A DNA stretch of 64,000 nt from Candidatus Sulfurimonas baltica (GCF_015265455.1 NZ_CP054492.1:2046001-2110000), one strand, 5' to 3'; counted from the first letter of the stretch, positions 28,212 through 37,988 are shown. Program-made: numbers and translations. Notes: generated by a model not told the origin, from the sequence alone.

Positions 28212-28239
28212 GCCTATCATAACAACTCTTATGATAGGC
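28212..28239 (+). terminator. Terminator after HU
   Basis: A perfect 11-bp stem GCCTATCATAA/TTATGATAGGC with a 6-nt loop lies 9 nt beyond the HU stop. A pyrimidine-rich tail CTCTCTT follows. Confidence 0.75.
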
Positions 28240-28253
28240 TCTCTCTTAGATAA

Positions 28254-29684
28254 ATGAAATTATCTTTTCTTCACTCTATATTTAAACAAAATACTCTTTC
28301 TACAAAATATTTAGAAACAATTTTAATAAAAAATCTAAGAAAAATCTGTAAAAAAAATTCTATTTTAATATATGAAGATATTACAATATATCATCATTCA
28401 AAAAAACTTACATTCCCCCTACTGCTAATTGATATCAATCGAGGACTTTACATATTTGAGCAAAAATTGTGGTCGTTTGATGATTTAAAAAACTCTACTA
28501 TATCAGAATCAAGCCATCAAGCCTCTACTGACAATGGGCTATCTTATGAAAATAGACAAGAGTTTATAAAACAAAAATTTAATGAGTTGATTCATTGTGA
28601 TGGGGTTCATATCTATAACTTTTTACTTATGGAAAATTTAGATAGAGATCAATATGAGCACCTTGATGATTCTTTTAAAAGATTGCTCCCTTTTGAAAAA
28701 ATAATATTTAAAGATTCTAATGAATTAGAAATGTCTACAAAGCTTCAAGAAAATATATCACTACAGATTAAGCCATCTAAATTAATAGATATAATCGGTA
28801 ATCTATTTGTCCAATATACAGTGCTCGATTATAATGGGCAAAAATATATTGCTACACTAGAACAAATTGAATTTATAGATCATGAGTTTAATAATACTGT
28901 AACACTCTATGCTGAAGAAGGTTCAGGAAAAACAAGTGCTATTGTTTTGAAAGCTTTACTTTATATATTAAAACATCCAAAAAAGAATCTGCTGATAATT
29001 AAGCCAACTCTATTTGATTGTGACGTATTGAAACATTTGCTCAATATAACCATAGAGCATTCAATGATAGAAATAGATATTGATTCTATAGATATAATTA
29101 CTCCAAAAGATTTTATTTCTAAAAAAATAAAAAAAACCGATTTAATTATTTGTGATGATATAGAACTGCTAGAGCAAAACTTTTTAACTAAAATAAAAAC
29201 CATACAAAAAAATCGTCCACTTATATTAGTCACTAGTAAGAAGGATGCTGATGCTGATTTCTCGTTCACTAAAAAATTTATATGTAAAACTCAAAACTTT
29301 TTGTTTGAACAATCAAATCATATTGATAAAGCTCTAGAGATAATAACCAATCTTCTTTATAGCAACAGTGCCAAAGATATTTTACTCTTTTGCAATTCAG
29401 ACAACAGAGAAATAATTCTAAATCAGTTAGAACTTTTAATTCCCGGCAAAAGCGGACTGTTTGATAGTTCAAACAACCTAATAGACCAAGATTTAAACAA
29501 ACTACTTCTTCACACATATGAGAACATCTCTACAATAAGCTCAAAATTTATTCTACTGCTTGATGTTGAGAGTATTCCATTGGAAATAGTAGAATACATT
29601 GCCAAGAGATGTAGCGACACCACATATATTATATATGATAATGAATCTGAAAAAATAAATAATCTTATAACTAAATTAGTCTAA
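28254..29684 (+). CDS. NERD-like nuclease domain fused to a P-loop ATPase, unknown
   Basis: A 476-residue protein. Residues 55-75 (LLIDINRGLYIFEQKLW) fit a NERD-type nuclease core, with D60, E69 and K71 in the D...ExK arrangement. At 201-210 TLEQIEFIDH resembles the Q-motif of SF1 helicases. Walker A AEEGSGKT is at 220-227 and a Walker B-like LIICDDIELL lies near 295. SF1 motifs IV-VI are not obvious in the C-terminal 170 residues, so it may be an ATPase rather than an active helicase. NERD helicases are known in DNA repair and anti-phage systems; function here is unproven. It has no SD before ATG 28254, and follows HU and its terminator. Confidence 0.65.
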   Translation: MKLSFLHSIFKQNTLSTKYLETILIKNLRKICKKNSILIYEDITIYHHSKKLTFPLLLIDINRGLYIFEQKLWSFDDLKNSTISESSHQASTDNGLSYENRQEFIKQKFNELIHCDGVHIYNFLLMENLDRDQYEHLDDSFKRLLPFEKIIFKDSNELEMSTKLQENISLQIKPSKLIDIIGNLFVQYTVLDYNGQKYIATLEQIEFIDHEFNNTVTLYAEEGSGKTSAIVLKALLYILKHPKKNLLIIKPTLFDCDVLKHLLNITIEHSMIEIDIDSIDIITPKDFISKKIKKTDLIICDDIELLEQNFLTKIKTIQKNRPLILVTSKKDADADFSFTKKFICKTQNFLFEQSNHIDKALEIITNLLYSNSAKDILLFCNSDNREIILNQLELLIPGKSGLFDSSNNLIDQDLNKLLLHTYENISTISSKFILLLDVESIPLEIVEYIAKRCSDTTYIIYDNESEKINNLITKLV

Positions 29685-29722
29685 TATAGATACAATTGCA
29701 GTAAATTTTCTTAGGAGAGACA

Positions 29723-30265
29723 ATGAAAAACATTATACTTACACTGCTGCTGGTATTATCTGTAAATCTTTTTGCGGAAACTAAAAACCCTTTTGTAGTT
29801 TTAGAAACAACACAAGGGGTAATTGAGATGGAGTTATTCCCAGAAATAGCACCATTAGCTGTTGAAAACTTCACTACACATGTAAAGAATGGCTACTATA
29901 ATGGAATTATATTTCACCGTATAATTAAAAACTTCATGATTCAGGGTGGAGATCCAACAGGAACAGGTCGAGGTGGCAATAGCATCTGGGGAGAAGCTTT
30001 TGAAGATGAGTTCAAAAGTGAAGTTTTTTCCCGTTCCGGAGTAGTTGCTATGGCAAACTCTGGACCTCATACAAATGGAAGTCAGTTTTTTATAACAACA
30101 GCTCCGACACCTTGGTTAAATGGAAAACATACTATTTTTGGCAGAGTAACGACACCATCCCTAGCAACGGTAGAAAAGCTTGAAAATGTTCCTACATCCG
30201 GTCGCTCCAGAGGAGATAGACCAATTGAAAATCAAGTTATAATCAAAGCATATATTAAAAAATAA
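29723..30265 (+). CDS. ppiA: Periplasmic cyclophilin-type peptidyl-prolyl isomerase
   Basis: A 180-residue cyclophilin with a signal peptide (KNIILTLLLVLSVNLFA), so probably periplasmic. The catalytic core has the family blocks FHRIIKNFMIQGGDPTG (with the catalytic Arg in FHR), GVVAMANSGPHTNGSQFFI and WLNGKHTIFGRV. It catalyses proline cis-trans isomerisation in exported proteins. AGGAGAG precedes the ATG. It lies 38 nt after the NERD-like gene, with no functional link. Confidence 0.94.
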   Translation: MKNIILTLLLVLSVNLFAETKNPFVVLETTQGVIEMELFPEIAPLAVENFTTHVKNGYYNGIIFHRIIKNFMIQGGDPTGTGRGGNSIWGEAFEDEFKSEVFSRSGVVAMANSGPHTNGSQFFITTAPTPWLNGKHTIFGRVTTPSLATVEKLENVPTSGRSRGDRPIENQVIIKAYIKK

Positions 30266-30327
30266 CTTTTAAATCTATATGCAGACGAGTTGCATACAAT
30301 ACCACAAATTAAAAAAGAGAGAGATTT

Positions 30328-31977
30328 ATGGAAATACAGACTATTAAGAAACTTGAACAAGAGGCACTTAAGAAGAGCGGAACTGATTTTACAAGATTAG
30401 GATTTGCACTATTTTTCATGATAGGTGTTTTAACATTTAGTTTACTAAGCAATGGTGGAATATCTAACAATATGTTCTTGGCTGTAGCTGCACTTATTGG
30501 TGCTTATATGGCCATGAATATCGGCGCTAATGATGTAGCAAACAATGTAGGTCCGGCGGTTGGCTCCAAAGCACTAACAATGACTACTGCAATAATAATT
30601 GCTGCTATTTTTGAAGCATCTGGAGCAATGATAGCAGGCGGTGAAGTTGTAGAGACTATCAAAAAAGGGATTATTGATATTGCGGCTTTTGGAGGACATG
30701 CTGATACTTTTATATGGGCGATGATGGCTGCTCTTTTAGCAGCAGCGCTATGGCTTAATTTTGCTACTATGATGCGTGCTCCGGTTTCAACAACTCACTC
30801 TATTGTTGGTGGTGTTATGGGTGCAGGTATTGCTGCCGCCGGATTTAGCATTGTTAATTGGGCTACAATGGGTAAAATTGCTGCATCTTGGGTTATCTCT
30901 CCAATTCTAGGGGGTGCTATTGCAGCTCTGTTTTTGTATTCTATAAAGAAATCTATTGTTTTTCAAGAGGACAAGGTAGCTGCAGCAAAAAAATGGGTAC
31001 CTCTATTTGTTGCAATTATGTCATGGGCCTTTGTAACCTATTTAACACTAAAAGGACTTAAAAAAATATGGCCTCATGTTGTTGAAGTTTTAAATATGAT
31101 TCCCCTGGTATCAATGGAGATGACAAAAAAACCAACTCTTATGACAGCGCTGACCCTAGGATTTATAATATCTGTGATTGTTTATGCTCTTGTAAAAAAT
31201 AGAATAAATTCAAAAACTACTACTCTTGAGAACAGTCGAGCATCAGTAAATACTATGTTCACTATTCCTCTTATATTTTCAGCAGCTCTTCTTAGCTTTG
31301 CTCATGGTGCTAATGATGTAGCAAATGCGGTAGGGCCATTAGCAGCTATACATGATGCTATAGTGAGCGGTGGTGTTTCCTCCAAGGCTGCTATTCCATT
31401 ATGGGTAATGGGAGTAGGAGCAATAGGTATAGCTATAGGACTTGCACTGTATGGCCCTAAGCTTATAAAAACTGTCGGTAGCGAAATTACTGAACTTGAC
31501 CAAATCAGAGCATTTTCTATAGCTATGGCAGCATCGATAACTGTTATTATTGCATCACAACTTGGTCTTCCAGTTAGTTCTACACATATTGCAATTGGTG
31601 GTGTATTTGGAGTCGGTTTTTTAAGAGAGTGGCTACATGTAACAGATGATAAAGGGAATACGGTCGAAGAGGACCAACTAATAATAAAAGATGAGCAGGA
31701 GAATAAAGAAGCATATAGTGCAGAGCTTAAAACTTTAGAGGAAAAAAGCAACAAAGAAAAAGAAGATTACACTAGGATAGTGGAGCTGTATAAACTAATT
31801 GCTAACGAAAAAAGAATAATTAAATCTACTAAGAAAAATATTAAAAAATCTAAAAAAGTTGAGTATGTTAGAAGAGATGCTATAAAGAAAATTGTTGCTG
31901 CTTGGGTTATAACTGTCCCAGCGGCAGCAGTTCTTTCAGGAATACTATTTTTTATGATAAAAGGCATAATGTCATAA
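30328..31977 (+). CDS. pit: Pit-family inorganic phosphate transporter
   Basis: A 549-residue polytopic membrane protein that takes up phosphate (as metal phosphate, H+- or Na+-coupled). The two inverted PiT signatures are present: NIGANDVANNVGPAVGS near residue 70 and AHGANDVANAVGPLAA near 330. STTHSIVGGV and SSTHIAIGGVFGVG follow each in turn. A charged cytosolic insert of about 80 residues (about 445-525) precedes the last TM. No PhoU-like partner gene is adjacent. A strong terminator follows. Confidence 0.95.
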   Translation: MEIQTIKKLEQEALKKSGTDFTRLGFALFFMIGVLTFSLLSNGGISNNMFLAVAALIGAYMAMNIGANDVANNVGPAVGSKALTMTTAIIIAAIFEASGAMIAGGEVVETIKKGIIDIAAFGGHADTFIWAMMAALLAAALWLNFATMMRAPVSTTHSIVGGVMGAGIAAAGFSIVNWATMGKIAASWVISPILGGAIAALFLYSIKKSIVFQEDKVAAAKKWVPLFVAIMSWAFVTYLTLKGLKKIWPHVVEVLNMIPLVSMEMTKKPTLMTALTLGFIISVIVYALVKNRINSKTTTLENSRASVNTMFTIPLIFSAALLSFAHGANDVANAVGPLAAIHDAIVSGGVSSKAAIPLWVMGVGAIGIAIGLALYGPKLIKTVGSEITELDQIRAFSIAMAASITVIIASQLGLPVSSTHIAIGGVFGVGFLREWLHVTDDKGNTVEEDQLIIKDEQENKEAYSAELKTLEEKSNKEKEDYTRIVELYKLIANEKRIIKSTKKNIKKSKKVEYVRRDAIKKIVAAWVITVPAAAVLSGILFFMIKGIMS

Positions 31978-31986
31978 TCAACTTCA

Positions 31987-32013
31987 TGACATGTAAGTGT
32001 GACTTACATGTCA
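31987..32013 (+). terminator. Hairpin terminator after pit
   Basis: A perfect 12-bp stem TGACATGTAAGT/ACTTACATGTCA with loop GTG lies about 10 nt after the stop. The T-run is poor, so it may also be an RNA-stability structure. Confidence 0.6.
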
Positions 32014-32114
32014 ATAGTCTATTTCCAAAATAATCCTTCAATTTTCTTATCAATATACCTCGCTAATCATAGTACAATTACTACGAAAATAAAACTATAA
32101 AACATTGGATTAAT

Positions 32115-32621
32115 ATGAAAGAAAAAATAATTAAATATATAAAAGAGATTCTAGTATTTATTGTAATTATAACTATATTTGCTAATCTTCTTAGCCTGTA
32201 CAGAAGTGTAGATTTAAATAAACAGCCTTTATCAATTAAAACAGTGACACTTTTAAATAACATAGATTATATACTAAAAGATGATAGACCTATATTAGTT
32301 CATTTTTGGGCCACCTGGTGCCCTGTATGTAAGGCAGAAGCAAGCAATATTCAAACAATATCTGATAATTTTCAGGTTATAACTATCGCGCTTAAATCAG
32401 GTAGTGACAGTGAAATACAAGAGTATTTATCTGTCAATAATTTAAATTATAAAGTTATTAATGACAGCAGTGGTTTAGTTACTGCTGATTTTGATGTTTC
32501 GATATTTCCAACAACTATTATATATGATAAGAATAGAAAAGTTCTATTTAGTGATGTTGGATATACAAGTACTTTTGGATTGTGGATGAGAATGTGGTGG
32601 GCTACTTACTTTAATTCATAA
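32115..32621 (+). CDS. TlpA/ResA-type membrane-anchored thioredoxin
   Basis: A 168-residue protein with an N-terminal membrane anchor (EILVFIVIITIFANLL). A thioredoxin-fold domain follows, whose active site is FWATWCPVCKAE (CPVC) around residue 70, with a cis-Pro region FPTTIIYD. It faces the periplasm and would reduce or exchange disulfides, for example in cytochrome c maturation. It lies just before, and converges on, the molybdoenzyme operon, separated by a perfect palindrome. Confidence 0.88.
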   Translation: MKEKIIKYIKEILVFIVIITIFANLLSLYRSVDLNKQPLSIKTVTLLNNIDYILKDDRPILVHFWATWCPVCKAEASNIQTISDNFQVITIALKSGSDSEIQEYLSVNNLNYKVINDSSGLVTADFDVSIFPTTIIYDKNRKVLFSDVGYTSTFGLWMRMWWATYFNS

Positions 32622-32661
32622 ATGAGGAAAAGCTCATTTATAATCGCTGCGTTCAGCAACT

Positions 32662-32689
32662 AAATATAGCCTCTTAAGAGGCTATATTT
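32662..32689. terminator. 28-bp perfect palindrome, bidirectional terminator
   Basis: AAATATAGCCTCTT/AAGAGGCTATATTT is a perfect 14-bp inverted repeat without spacer, with A and T runs on both sides. It lies between the convergent thioredoxin and molybdoenzyme genes, the right place to stop both. Confidence 0.75.
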
Positions 32690-32719
32690 TAGTCTTACAG
32701 CTATGCATTACTAAGGGGG

Positions 32720-35700
32720 CTACTTAGTAATTTTTACAGCATATGCTTTGTCTGAAAGTGGTACCCAAGGTCTCTTGATGTGTTGAGGACGACGTAGCGT
32801 AGAATTTTCATCTAACCCACGAGTAAGGTCGTCTCTCCAACCCTGATATATTTTAAAGTTATTGTCATAATTAACATAGATATCACCTATCTTATCACCT
32901 GGTTGTGCAGCTTCTAAGATAACTTTTTGATGCCAACAATGCATACCTGAAATTGGATCTGGATGAGCAGCAGCAACAGCATTTTGCCATGAACCACTTA
33001 GTCCATCCCACCAGATATTTCCACTATCTCTATTTTGATCAGCGAATCTGTCTGTATGGAAAGGTGTAATTCCCTTAATATATTTAAGTTTACCCTCTTT
33101 ACCATCCATCTGAAGTTCTGCTGTTGGAACACCATAGCTATTTAGCCCAGAAGTTCCATCATAATCTTCAATCTTAATTTGTCCAGCAACTTTACCAGCA
33201 TTCTCAGGTGAGTGTGCCATAAATTTAGGATCGTTCATATTTCTAACAATAGGCTGAGAGTCAACCTTACCGTCCGTAACACCGTTAGGGATAGTAATAG
33301 AGTTAACAAGTTTCCAGCGACCACCATGGTGTGAACAAGCAAGTGTACCTGGAAGTACACCCTCAGTTGGAACAGCCATAGCTACAAAGTAACCAGAATC
33401 TAAGCCAGTTATACTGTCTGTAATTCTTACACGAATTGCATCACCACGTTTAAACCCTTGACGTTTAGCATCCGGAGTCGAAATCCAGATAGGGTCATGG
33501 TTTTGTGAAATCTCCATAAGGTGCTTGCTATTAGCAGAACGAGTATGAATATTATATGGCAAACGGAAAACTGTATTAAGTGCATACGAATCTTTCTCTG
33601 TCATATAAGAGTGATTAACATGTGACACAATGTGTTTCATCTCTTTTTTCTCAGCTTCATTTCTTGGATAAATTGGAATAGCATATTCTGGCCATTTCCA
33701 GTCATCAGCGAACCACTCACAGAAGAAGTCAAGTTTCTTATCAAGTGTAGCGAAACCTTCCATCTTAACACCATCGATTTCAATACCGATAGATTTTTTC
33801 TTGCCATGAGAATCTGCAGTCATAACACCCGTACGCTTATTAATAGTTACATGTTTTTTATCATATTTATGACCGTGAGAAATATAGTTTTCGCCATCAT
33901 CTTTAATCACTTTCTCTTGAGAAGAGTAGATATGGTTCTCTTCCATCCAAGCACCATGATCTCTCATATACTCATAAACTGGAAATTCTGCATTTTTATA
34001 TCTGTCATCAGAAGTAGCAGTTTTCTTTAGATTTGGTAAGTTGTCACCAAATGCAGCATTATACCACTCCGCAATTGTTACAGGAGTACCAGGAGTTTTC
34101 TTAGATTCCCACATAGACTTGATAGTTTTAGTTTTAGCAGCGTCTAAGAATATATCACCCTTAGGGTCGATGTAGTTAACACACATATCAAACCAGAACT
34201 CATTCTCTTCCCAAACTTCACCAAGACCAGCTTTAATGTGAGCCTCAAGTGTAGCCCTTGCAGGGTTCTTAGGCTTCCATCCAGCTTTTTCTAAAGCAAC
34301 ACGCATAACCGGTTGACGGAAAGAAGTCCATCTTGCAGGCATAGTAGCTTCCGAGTGCTGATCGTGTCTCTCACCAGCTAAACCTACAGGCAAGATATAA
34401 TCAACATACCAGTTAGTCTCAGACCATGTAGGAGACAAGTTAAATGTAAGTTCCATTTTAGACTCATCTTTAATAGTCTCAATCCATCTAAAACCATCTG
34501 GATTAATCCAAACCGGGTTGTACATACGAGGAATCCAAACAGCTAATTTCTCAGCTACTTTTAGACCTTTATCTTGCCATTTTTTCTGCCATTTTTTATC
34601 AGCAAGAAGGTGTGGTAAAAGATATGACATTTCATAAGTTGACAGAGGCCATTCAGGTGGCCACGAAAGTTCATTATATACATCAATTTTAGGTACATCT
34701 GAACCACGTTTACCTTGACCAACAGTTGCACTACCACCTTTTCCAGCCACAGAAATAACATGGAAGTGATGAAAGAATGTACCACCTACTGGGCCGATTG
34801 CACCACGTAAACCAAGCATTAAGAAACCTGAGCGACCAGATGTCCAACCACCAAGGTTACCAGCAGCAGCTGCACGCCAGAAGTATGTAGAAACAGACGT
34901 ATCAGCCCAAATAACCATATCATATAACTGCTCTAATTTATAAGCTGGAACATGTGTTTCTTTTACGGCATAATCAAGTGTATATGGGGTATAAAGCTCT
35001 TTTAGCATATCTAAATATGATTCAAAATCGTTACCTTTAGGTGCTTTAGAGATATACCCTTTTTCTACCATAAAGTTTAGATAATTTTTATTATCCATCA
35101 TAACTTCCCAGTTAAACCATTTTTTTACGAAAGCTTTATTCACTTTATTCTCAGTTAACATACGTTGAACTAAGTAAAGGTAAATGGCAGCTTCAGTACC
35201 AGGCCATGCAGCAATCCATAAATCTGCCATACCAGCAGAGTTTGACATACGAGGATCCATAACTACAAGTTTAGCACCTTTTGAACGAGCATCCGCTATA
35301 TGTCCAGCTGCTTGTTGGAAATAGTGACCAGCATCTGCAGCATGAGATGAGTTAAGGAAAATTAGTTTCGCATTAGCCCAGTCAGGAGAACTTCTATCAT
35401 CATTTGCCCATTGAATAGTAGGTGTACGACCACCAGCAGAACAAATATTTGTATGTGAATTAAAACAATCTTGACCTAGAGTTTGCCATACTTTACCAGT
35501 AAACCCATTCTCATTTGGGCGACCAACATGGAACATACATGATTTTTTAGATAACTCATCGTCACCCTTCATTGCATCATGCATCTTGTTTCCGATTGTA
35601 GTCATTGCCTCGTCCCAAGTAGTACGAATCCATTTACCTTCACCACGAGAAGAACCTGGAGCTCTTTTAAGTGGGAATGCTATACGATCTGGATCATACA

Positions 35701-36136
35701 TTTGAGATTGTGTTGCATAACCTTTAGCACAGTTACGACCACGAGAACCTGGATGAAGAGGGTTACCCATATACTTTTTAACTGTAAAAGTTTTTTTATC
35801 AATCCACGCAGTCAAACCACAAGAAGCTTCACAGTTTGAACATGCTGTTGGAACAATAGCATAATCGTTTACTTCAATACCATCTGGATTAGAATCACTT
35901 CTAACGCCTTTACGGTCAATACCGCCTCTTTTCCAATCATCTCCATCTAACTCTTTAAAGTCAGCCCATTGATCCATCGGAGGATAAAATGATAGTGAGT
36001 CTGGTGTATTTGTAAACTTGCTATCGCTGATTGAATCAGCGATAGCATCTGATGTAAACACACCCTTCGCAATACTAGCACCCGCAACAGTGAATGCAGC
36101 GCCTTTTAAAAATGTTCTTCTACTTTGTAAATACAT
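32720..36136 (-). CDS. Mo-bisMGD oxidoreductase catalytic subunit (Psr/Phs/Ttr-like group)
   Basis: An 1138-residue DMSO-reductase-superfamily catalytic subunit, exported by Tat (RRTFLKG at 6-12). The [4Fe-4S] ligands are C99-x2-C102-x3-C106-x29-C136. The likely Mo ligand is C232 in SHTNICSAGG. A Cys ligand is expected for the polysulfide, thiosulfate, tetrathionate, arsenate and sulfite group. It excludes the Asp-ligated nitrate/selenate and Ser-ligated DMSO types. It is longer than typical PsrA/PhsA (about 760), ArrA (about 850) or TtrA (about 1020), so the substrate is unresolved. It is the last gene of a FeS-NrfD-Mo operon, 13 nt after the NrfD stop. Confidence 0.88.
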   Translation of the reverse strand: MYLQSRRTFLKGAAFTVAGASIAKGVFTSDAIADSISDSKFTNTPDSLSFYPPMDQWADFKELDGDDWKRGGIDRKGVRSDSNPDGIEVNDYAIVPTACSNCEASCGLTAWIDKKTFTVKKYMGNPLHPGSRGRNCAKGYATQSQMYDPDRIAFPLKRAPGSSRGEGKWIRTTWDEAMTTIGNKMHDAMKGDDELSKKSCMFHVGRPNENGFTGKVWQTLGQDCFNSHTNICSAGGRTPTIQWANDDRSSPDWANAKLIFLNSSHAADAGHYFQQAAGHIADARSKGAKLVVMDPRMSNSAGMADLWIAAWPGTEAAIYLYLVQRMLTENKVNKAFVKKWFNWEVMMDNKNYLNFMVEKGYISKAPKGNDFESYLDMLKELYTPYTLDYAVKETHVPAYKLEQLYDMVIWADTSVSTYFWRAAAAGNLGGWTSGRSGFLMLGLRGAIGPVGGTFFHHFHVISVAGKGGSATVGQGKRGSDVPKIDVYNELSWPPEWPLSTYEMSYLLPHLLADKKWQKKWQDKGLKVAEKLAVWIPRMYNPVWINPDGFRWIETIKDESKMELTFNLSPTWSETNWYVDYILPVGLAGERHDQHSEATMPARWTSFRQPVMRVALEKAGWKPKNPARATLEAHIKAGLGEVWEENEFWFDMCVNYIDPKGDIFLDAAKTKTIKSMWESKKTPGTPVTIAEWYNAAFGDNLPNLKKTATSDDRYKNAEFPVYEYMRDHGAWMEENHIYSSQEKVIKDDGENYISHGHKYDKKHVTINKRTGVMTADSHGKKKSIGIEIDGVKMEGFATLDKKLDFFCEWFADDWKWPEYAIPIYPRNEAEKKEMKHIVSHVNHSYMTEKDSYALNTVFRLPYNIHTRSANSKHLMEISQNHDPIWISTPDAKRQGFKRGDAIRVRITDSITGLDSGYFVAMAVPTEGVLPGTLACSHHGGRWKLVNSITIPNGVTDGKVDSQPIVRNMNDPKFMAHSPENAGKVAGQIKIEDYDGTSGLNSYGVPTAELQMDGKEGKLKYIKGITPFHTDRFADQNRDSGNIWWDGLSGSWQNAVAAAHPDPISGMHCWHQKVILEAAQPGDKIGDIYVNYDNNFKIYQGWRDDLTRGLDENSTLRRPQHIKRPWVPLSDKAYAVKITK

Positions 36137-36149
36137 TAAAATATTCTCC

Positions 36150-37052
36150 CTAACTCATTGGTAATAATTGTGGAATCATTAGCCATACATGTTTAACTAA
36201 ATATAGACCCACTAGTGATAAAATAGCTGCTAGTTTCAAAAGACTTTCACTTTTACTTGCTCTACTTAATACTATAAGTAACATTGGTAAAATGTAAGTC
36301 ATCCATTGACCTAACCAGAACATAACAGTATATGGTCCGTCACCTTTAATATACTCTAAAGTTGCCGCAACCTCTTCTGCTTTCATTGGTCCAAATACAT
36401 ACTCTGACATGTAGATAATAAATGCCATTAGCGCACTTAATCCAAGAACTACGCCTAATGTTTGTTTAGCCTCATAAGTAAGCTTGTTTCCAGAAAGTAA
36501 AATCATAGCTGCTGCGCCAGAAAGAAGAGCAGCTAAAATCATCTGTGCAGACTCTGCTGGCATTTGCCATAATTCACGAGCTGTACATTGAGACAGAAGT
36601 GCTGCTGTATAAAGTGTTACTGGAATAGCAAGAAGCGTTGTCCAAAACAAGACTTTATCATAAGCTTCATAGTTTTTCTTCCATCCTAAAAACACAAGAA
36701 GAGTCAACAGACCTAAGAAGCCTGAAGCCATAAACGAACCAATTGCAATAGCAGATGTAAAATGTGAATAAACAAATATATGCCACATTCTAAGTGGTTG
36801 ATGTAAATCTGCAAGTGTAAACAGCAAGAAAATATTAATAAATACAAAAGCTACTATAGCTGTTGGAAGTCTTAATTTTTCACTTTGCGCAGGGTACATT
36901 CTTAAAAGCATAAATAGCATAAAAATAACACCCGTACCTATACTTTTTGCCCATGTATTAACCGTAACCAACCAAGGCCAAACTATACCTGGTAATGCTA
37001 CATCTAAAGTTACTACAGCGTTTGTAGCTGCTAATATTTCATGTGCCGCCAT
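36150..37052 (-). CDS. NrfD/PsrC-type quinone-interacting membrane subunit
   Basis: A 300-residue polytopic protein with about eight or nine TM segments, of the NrfD/PsrC type. It has LPGIVWPWLVTVNTWAKSIG near the N-terminus (short form WPWLVTVNTWAK), ADLHQPLRMWHIF, LLSQCTARELWQMP and a C-terminal YLVKHVWLMIPQ. It would exchange electrons with the quinone pool and anchor the complex in the membrane. Its ATG overlaps the FeS-gene stop by one base (TAATG). No heme-binding His pattern is obvious. Confidence 0.87.
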   Translation of the reverse strand: MAAHEILAATNAVVTLDVALPGIVWPWLVTVNTWAKSIGTGVIFMLFMLLRMYPAQSEKLRLPTAIVAFVFINIFLLFTLADLHQPLRMWHIFVYSHFTSAIAIGSFMASGFLGLLTLLVFLGWKKNYEAYDKVLFWTTLLAIPVTLYTAALLSQCTARELWQMPAESAQMILAALLSGAAAMILLSGNKLTYEAKQTLGVVLGLSALMAFIIYMSEYVFGPMKAEEVAATLEYIKGDGPYTVMFWLGQWMTYILPMLLIVLSRASKSESLLKLAAILSLVGLYLVKHVWLMIPQLLPMS

Positions 37053-37690
37053 TAGTGGTGTCCTCCTACAGGAAGTGTTGTAATTTTGTTAAACAGGGAG
37101 TGTCCATCAACTCTATGAGAAGCAAGTGGGTTCAAGTTAACATTACCGCCTCCAACGTAATAGTGATGAGGATTAGTTCCCTTTTCAGGCTTACGCACTT
37201 GCACTCCACCTTGGTTTTTCATTATATATTTAGATATATTTGATTTAGGATCATCTAAATCTCCAAAAATATTTGCTTGAACTGGACATGCTACAACACA
37301 AGCTGGCATCATTGATGAAGCAACTCTATGCGCACAATATGTACACTTATCAGCAGTTTGAGTTTGTGGATCAATGTAGATAGCTCCGTATGGACAAGCC
37401 ATAACACAACCAGCACAACCAATACAACGCTCTTTGTCAATATTTACAATACCATTATCTAAATAGTGAAGTGCAGATACTGGACATATTCTCTCACATG
37501 GTGCATTCTCACAATGATTACATCTAAGTGGAGTAAATGTTCTTTTAGTTTCTGGGAAAGTTCCCACATCTACATATTTAACACGAAGTCTCCATGTGCT
37601 TAGTGGAACTTCATTTTCCACCTTACATGCGATTTCACACCCTTTACATCCCATACACAGATGCAAATCAACTAGGAAGCCTAATTGCAT
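37052..37690 (-). CDS. Four-cluster [4Fe-4S] electron-transfer subunit
   Basis: A 212-residue ferredoxin-like subunit of the PsrB/DmsB/NrfC type. Four ligand sets are visible: CMGCKGCEIAC, CNHCENAPCERIC, CIGCAGCVMAC and CTYC...CVVAC. It passes electrons between the membrane subunit and the molybdoenzyme. It has no signal peptide of its own, so it is probably co-exported with the Tat subunit. It is the first gene of the operon, with AAGGAGAA before the ATG. Confidence 0.93.
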   Translation of the reverse strand: MQLGFLVDLHLCMGCKGCEIACKVENEVPLSTWRLRVKYVDVGTFPETKRTFTPLRCNHCENAPCERICPVSALHYLDNGIVNIDKERCIGCAGCVMACPYGAIYIDPQTQTADKCTYCAHRVASSMMPACVVACPVQANIFGDLDDPKSNISKYIMKNQGGVQVRKPEKGTNPHHYYVGGGNVNLNPLASHRVDGHSLFNKITTLPVGGHH

Positions 37691-37988
37691 ATATTCTCCT
37701 TATAGCCTTTTGCTTGGCAATTGTTAAGATTTATAACTATAACTAATCTCTAAAAAAAGAATCCCTTATTAATAATAATATAGGATATCTTACTGAGGGA
37801 ATACTACCTACATAAAGCTTAAACTAGTTATAAAAAGTGATAAAAATATTATATAAAAATATACTTGTGTATATTTGAATATTTGCAGAAGAAGAATGAA
37901 TATTATATGATTTTTATGATTTGAAAACATCTATGGCACACCATTTAAAATGGTATGCCTTTAAGAAGTTGATAATTGAAGTTTATTA
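37691..37988. other. 298-nt AT-rich intergenic region with a hairpin
   Basis: It holds the promoter region of the molybdoenzyme operon (37691-37800 side). Near the other end, at 37935-37959, an imperfect hairpin has arms GGCACACCATTT and AAATGGTATGCC with one mismatch. This is placed to end transcription of the DUF2231 gene, which would read towards it on the minus strand. No ORF that I can support is present, and I recognised no regulator site with confidence. Confidence 0.5.

Noticed and set aside
31302-31754. Open frame of 150 codons on the minus strand
   Set aside because: It is the antisense shadow of pit; low-complexity Ser/Thr-rich translation without motifs.
33632-34030. Open frame of 132 codons on the plus strand
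   Set aside because: Antisense of the molybdoenzyme gene; Phe-rich translation typical of a shadow frame.
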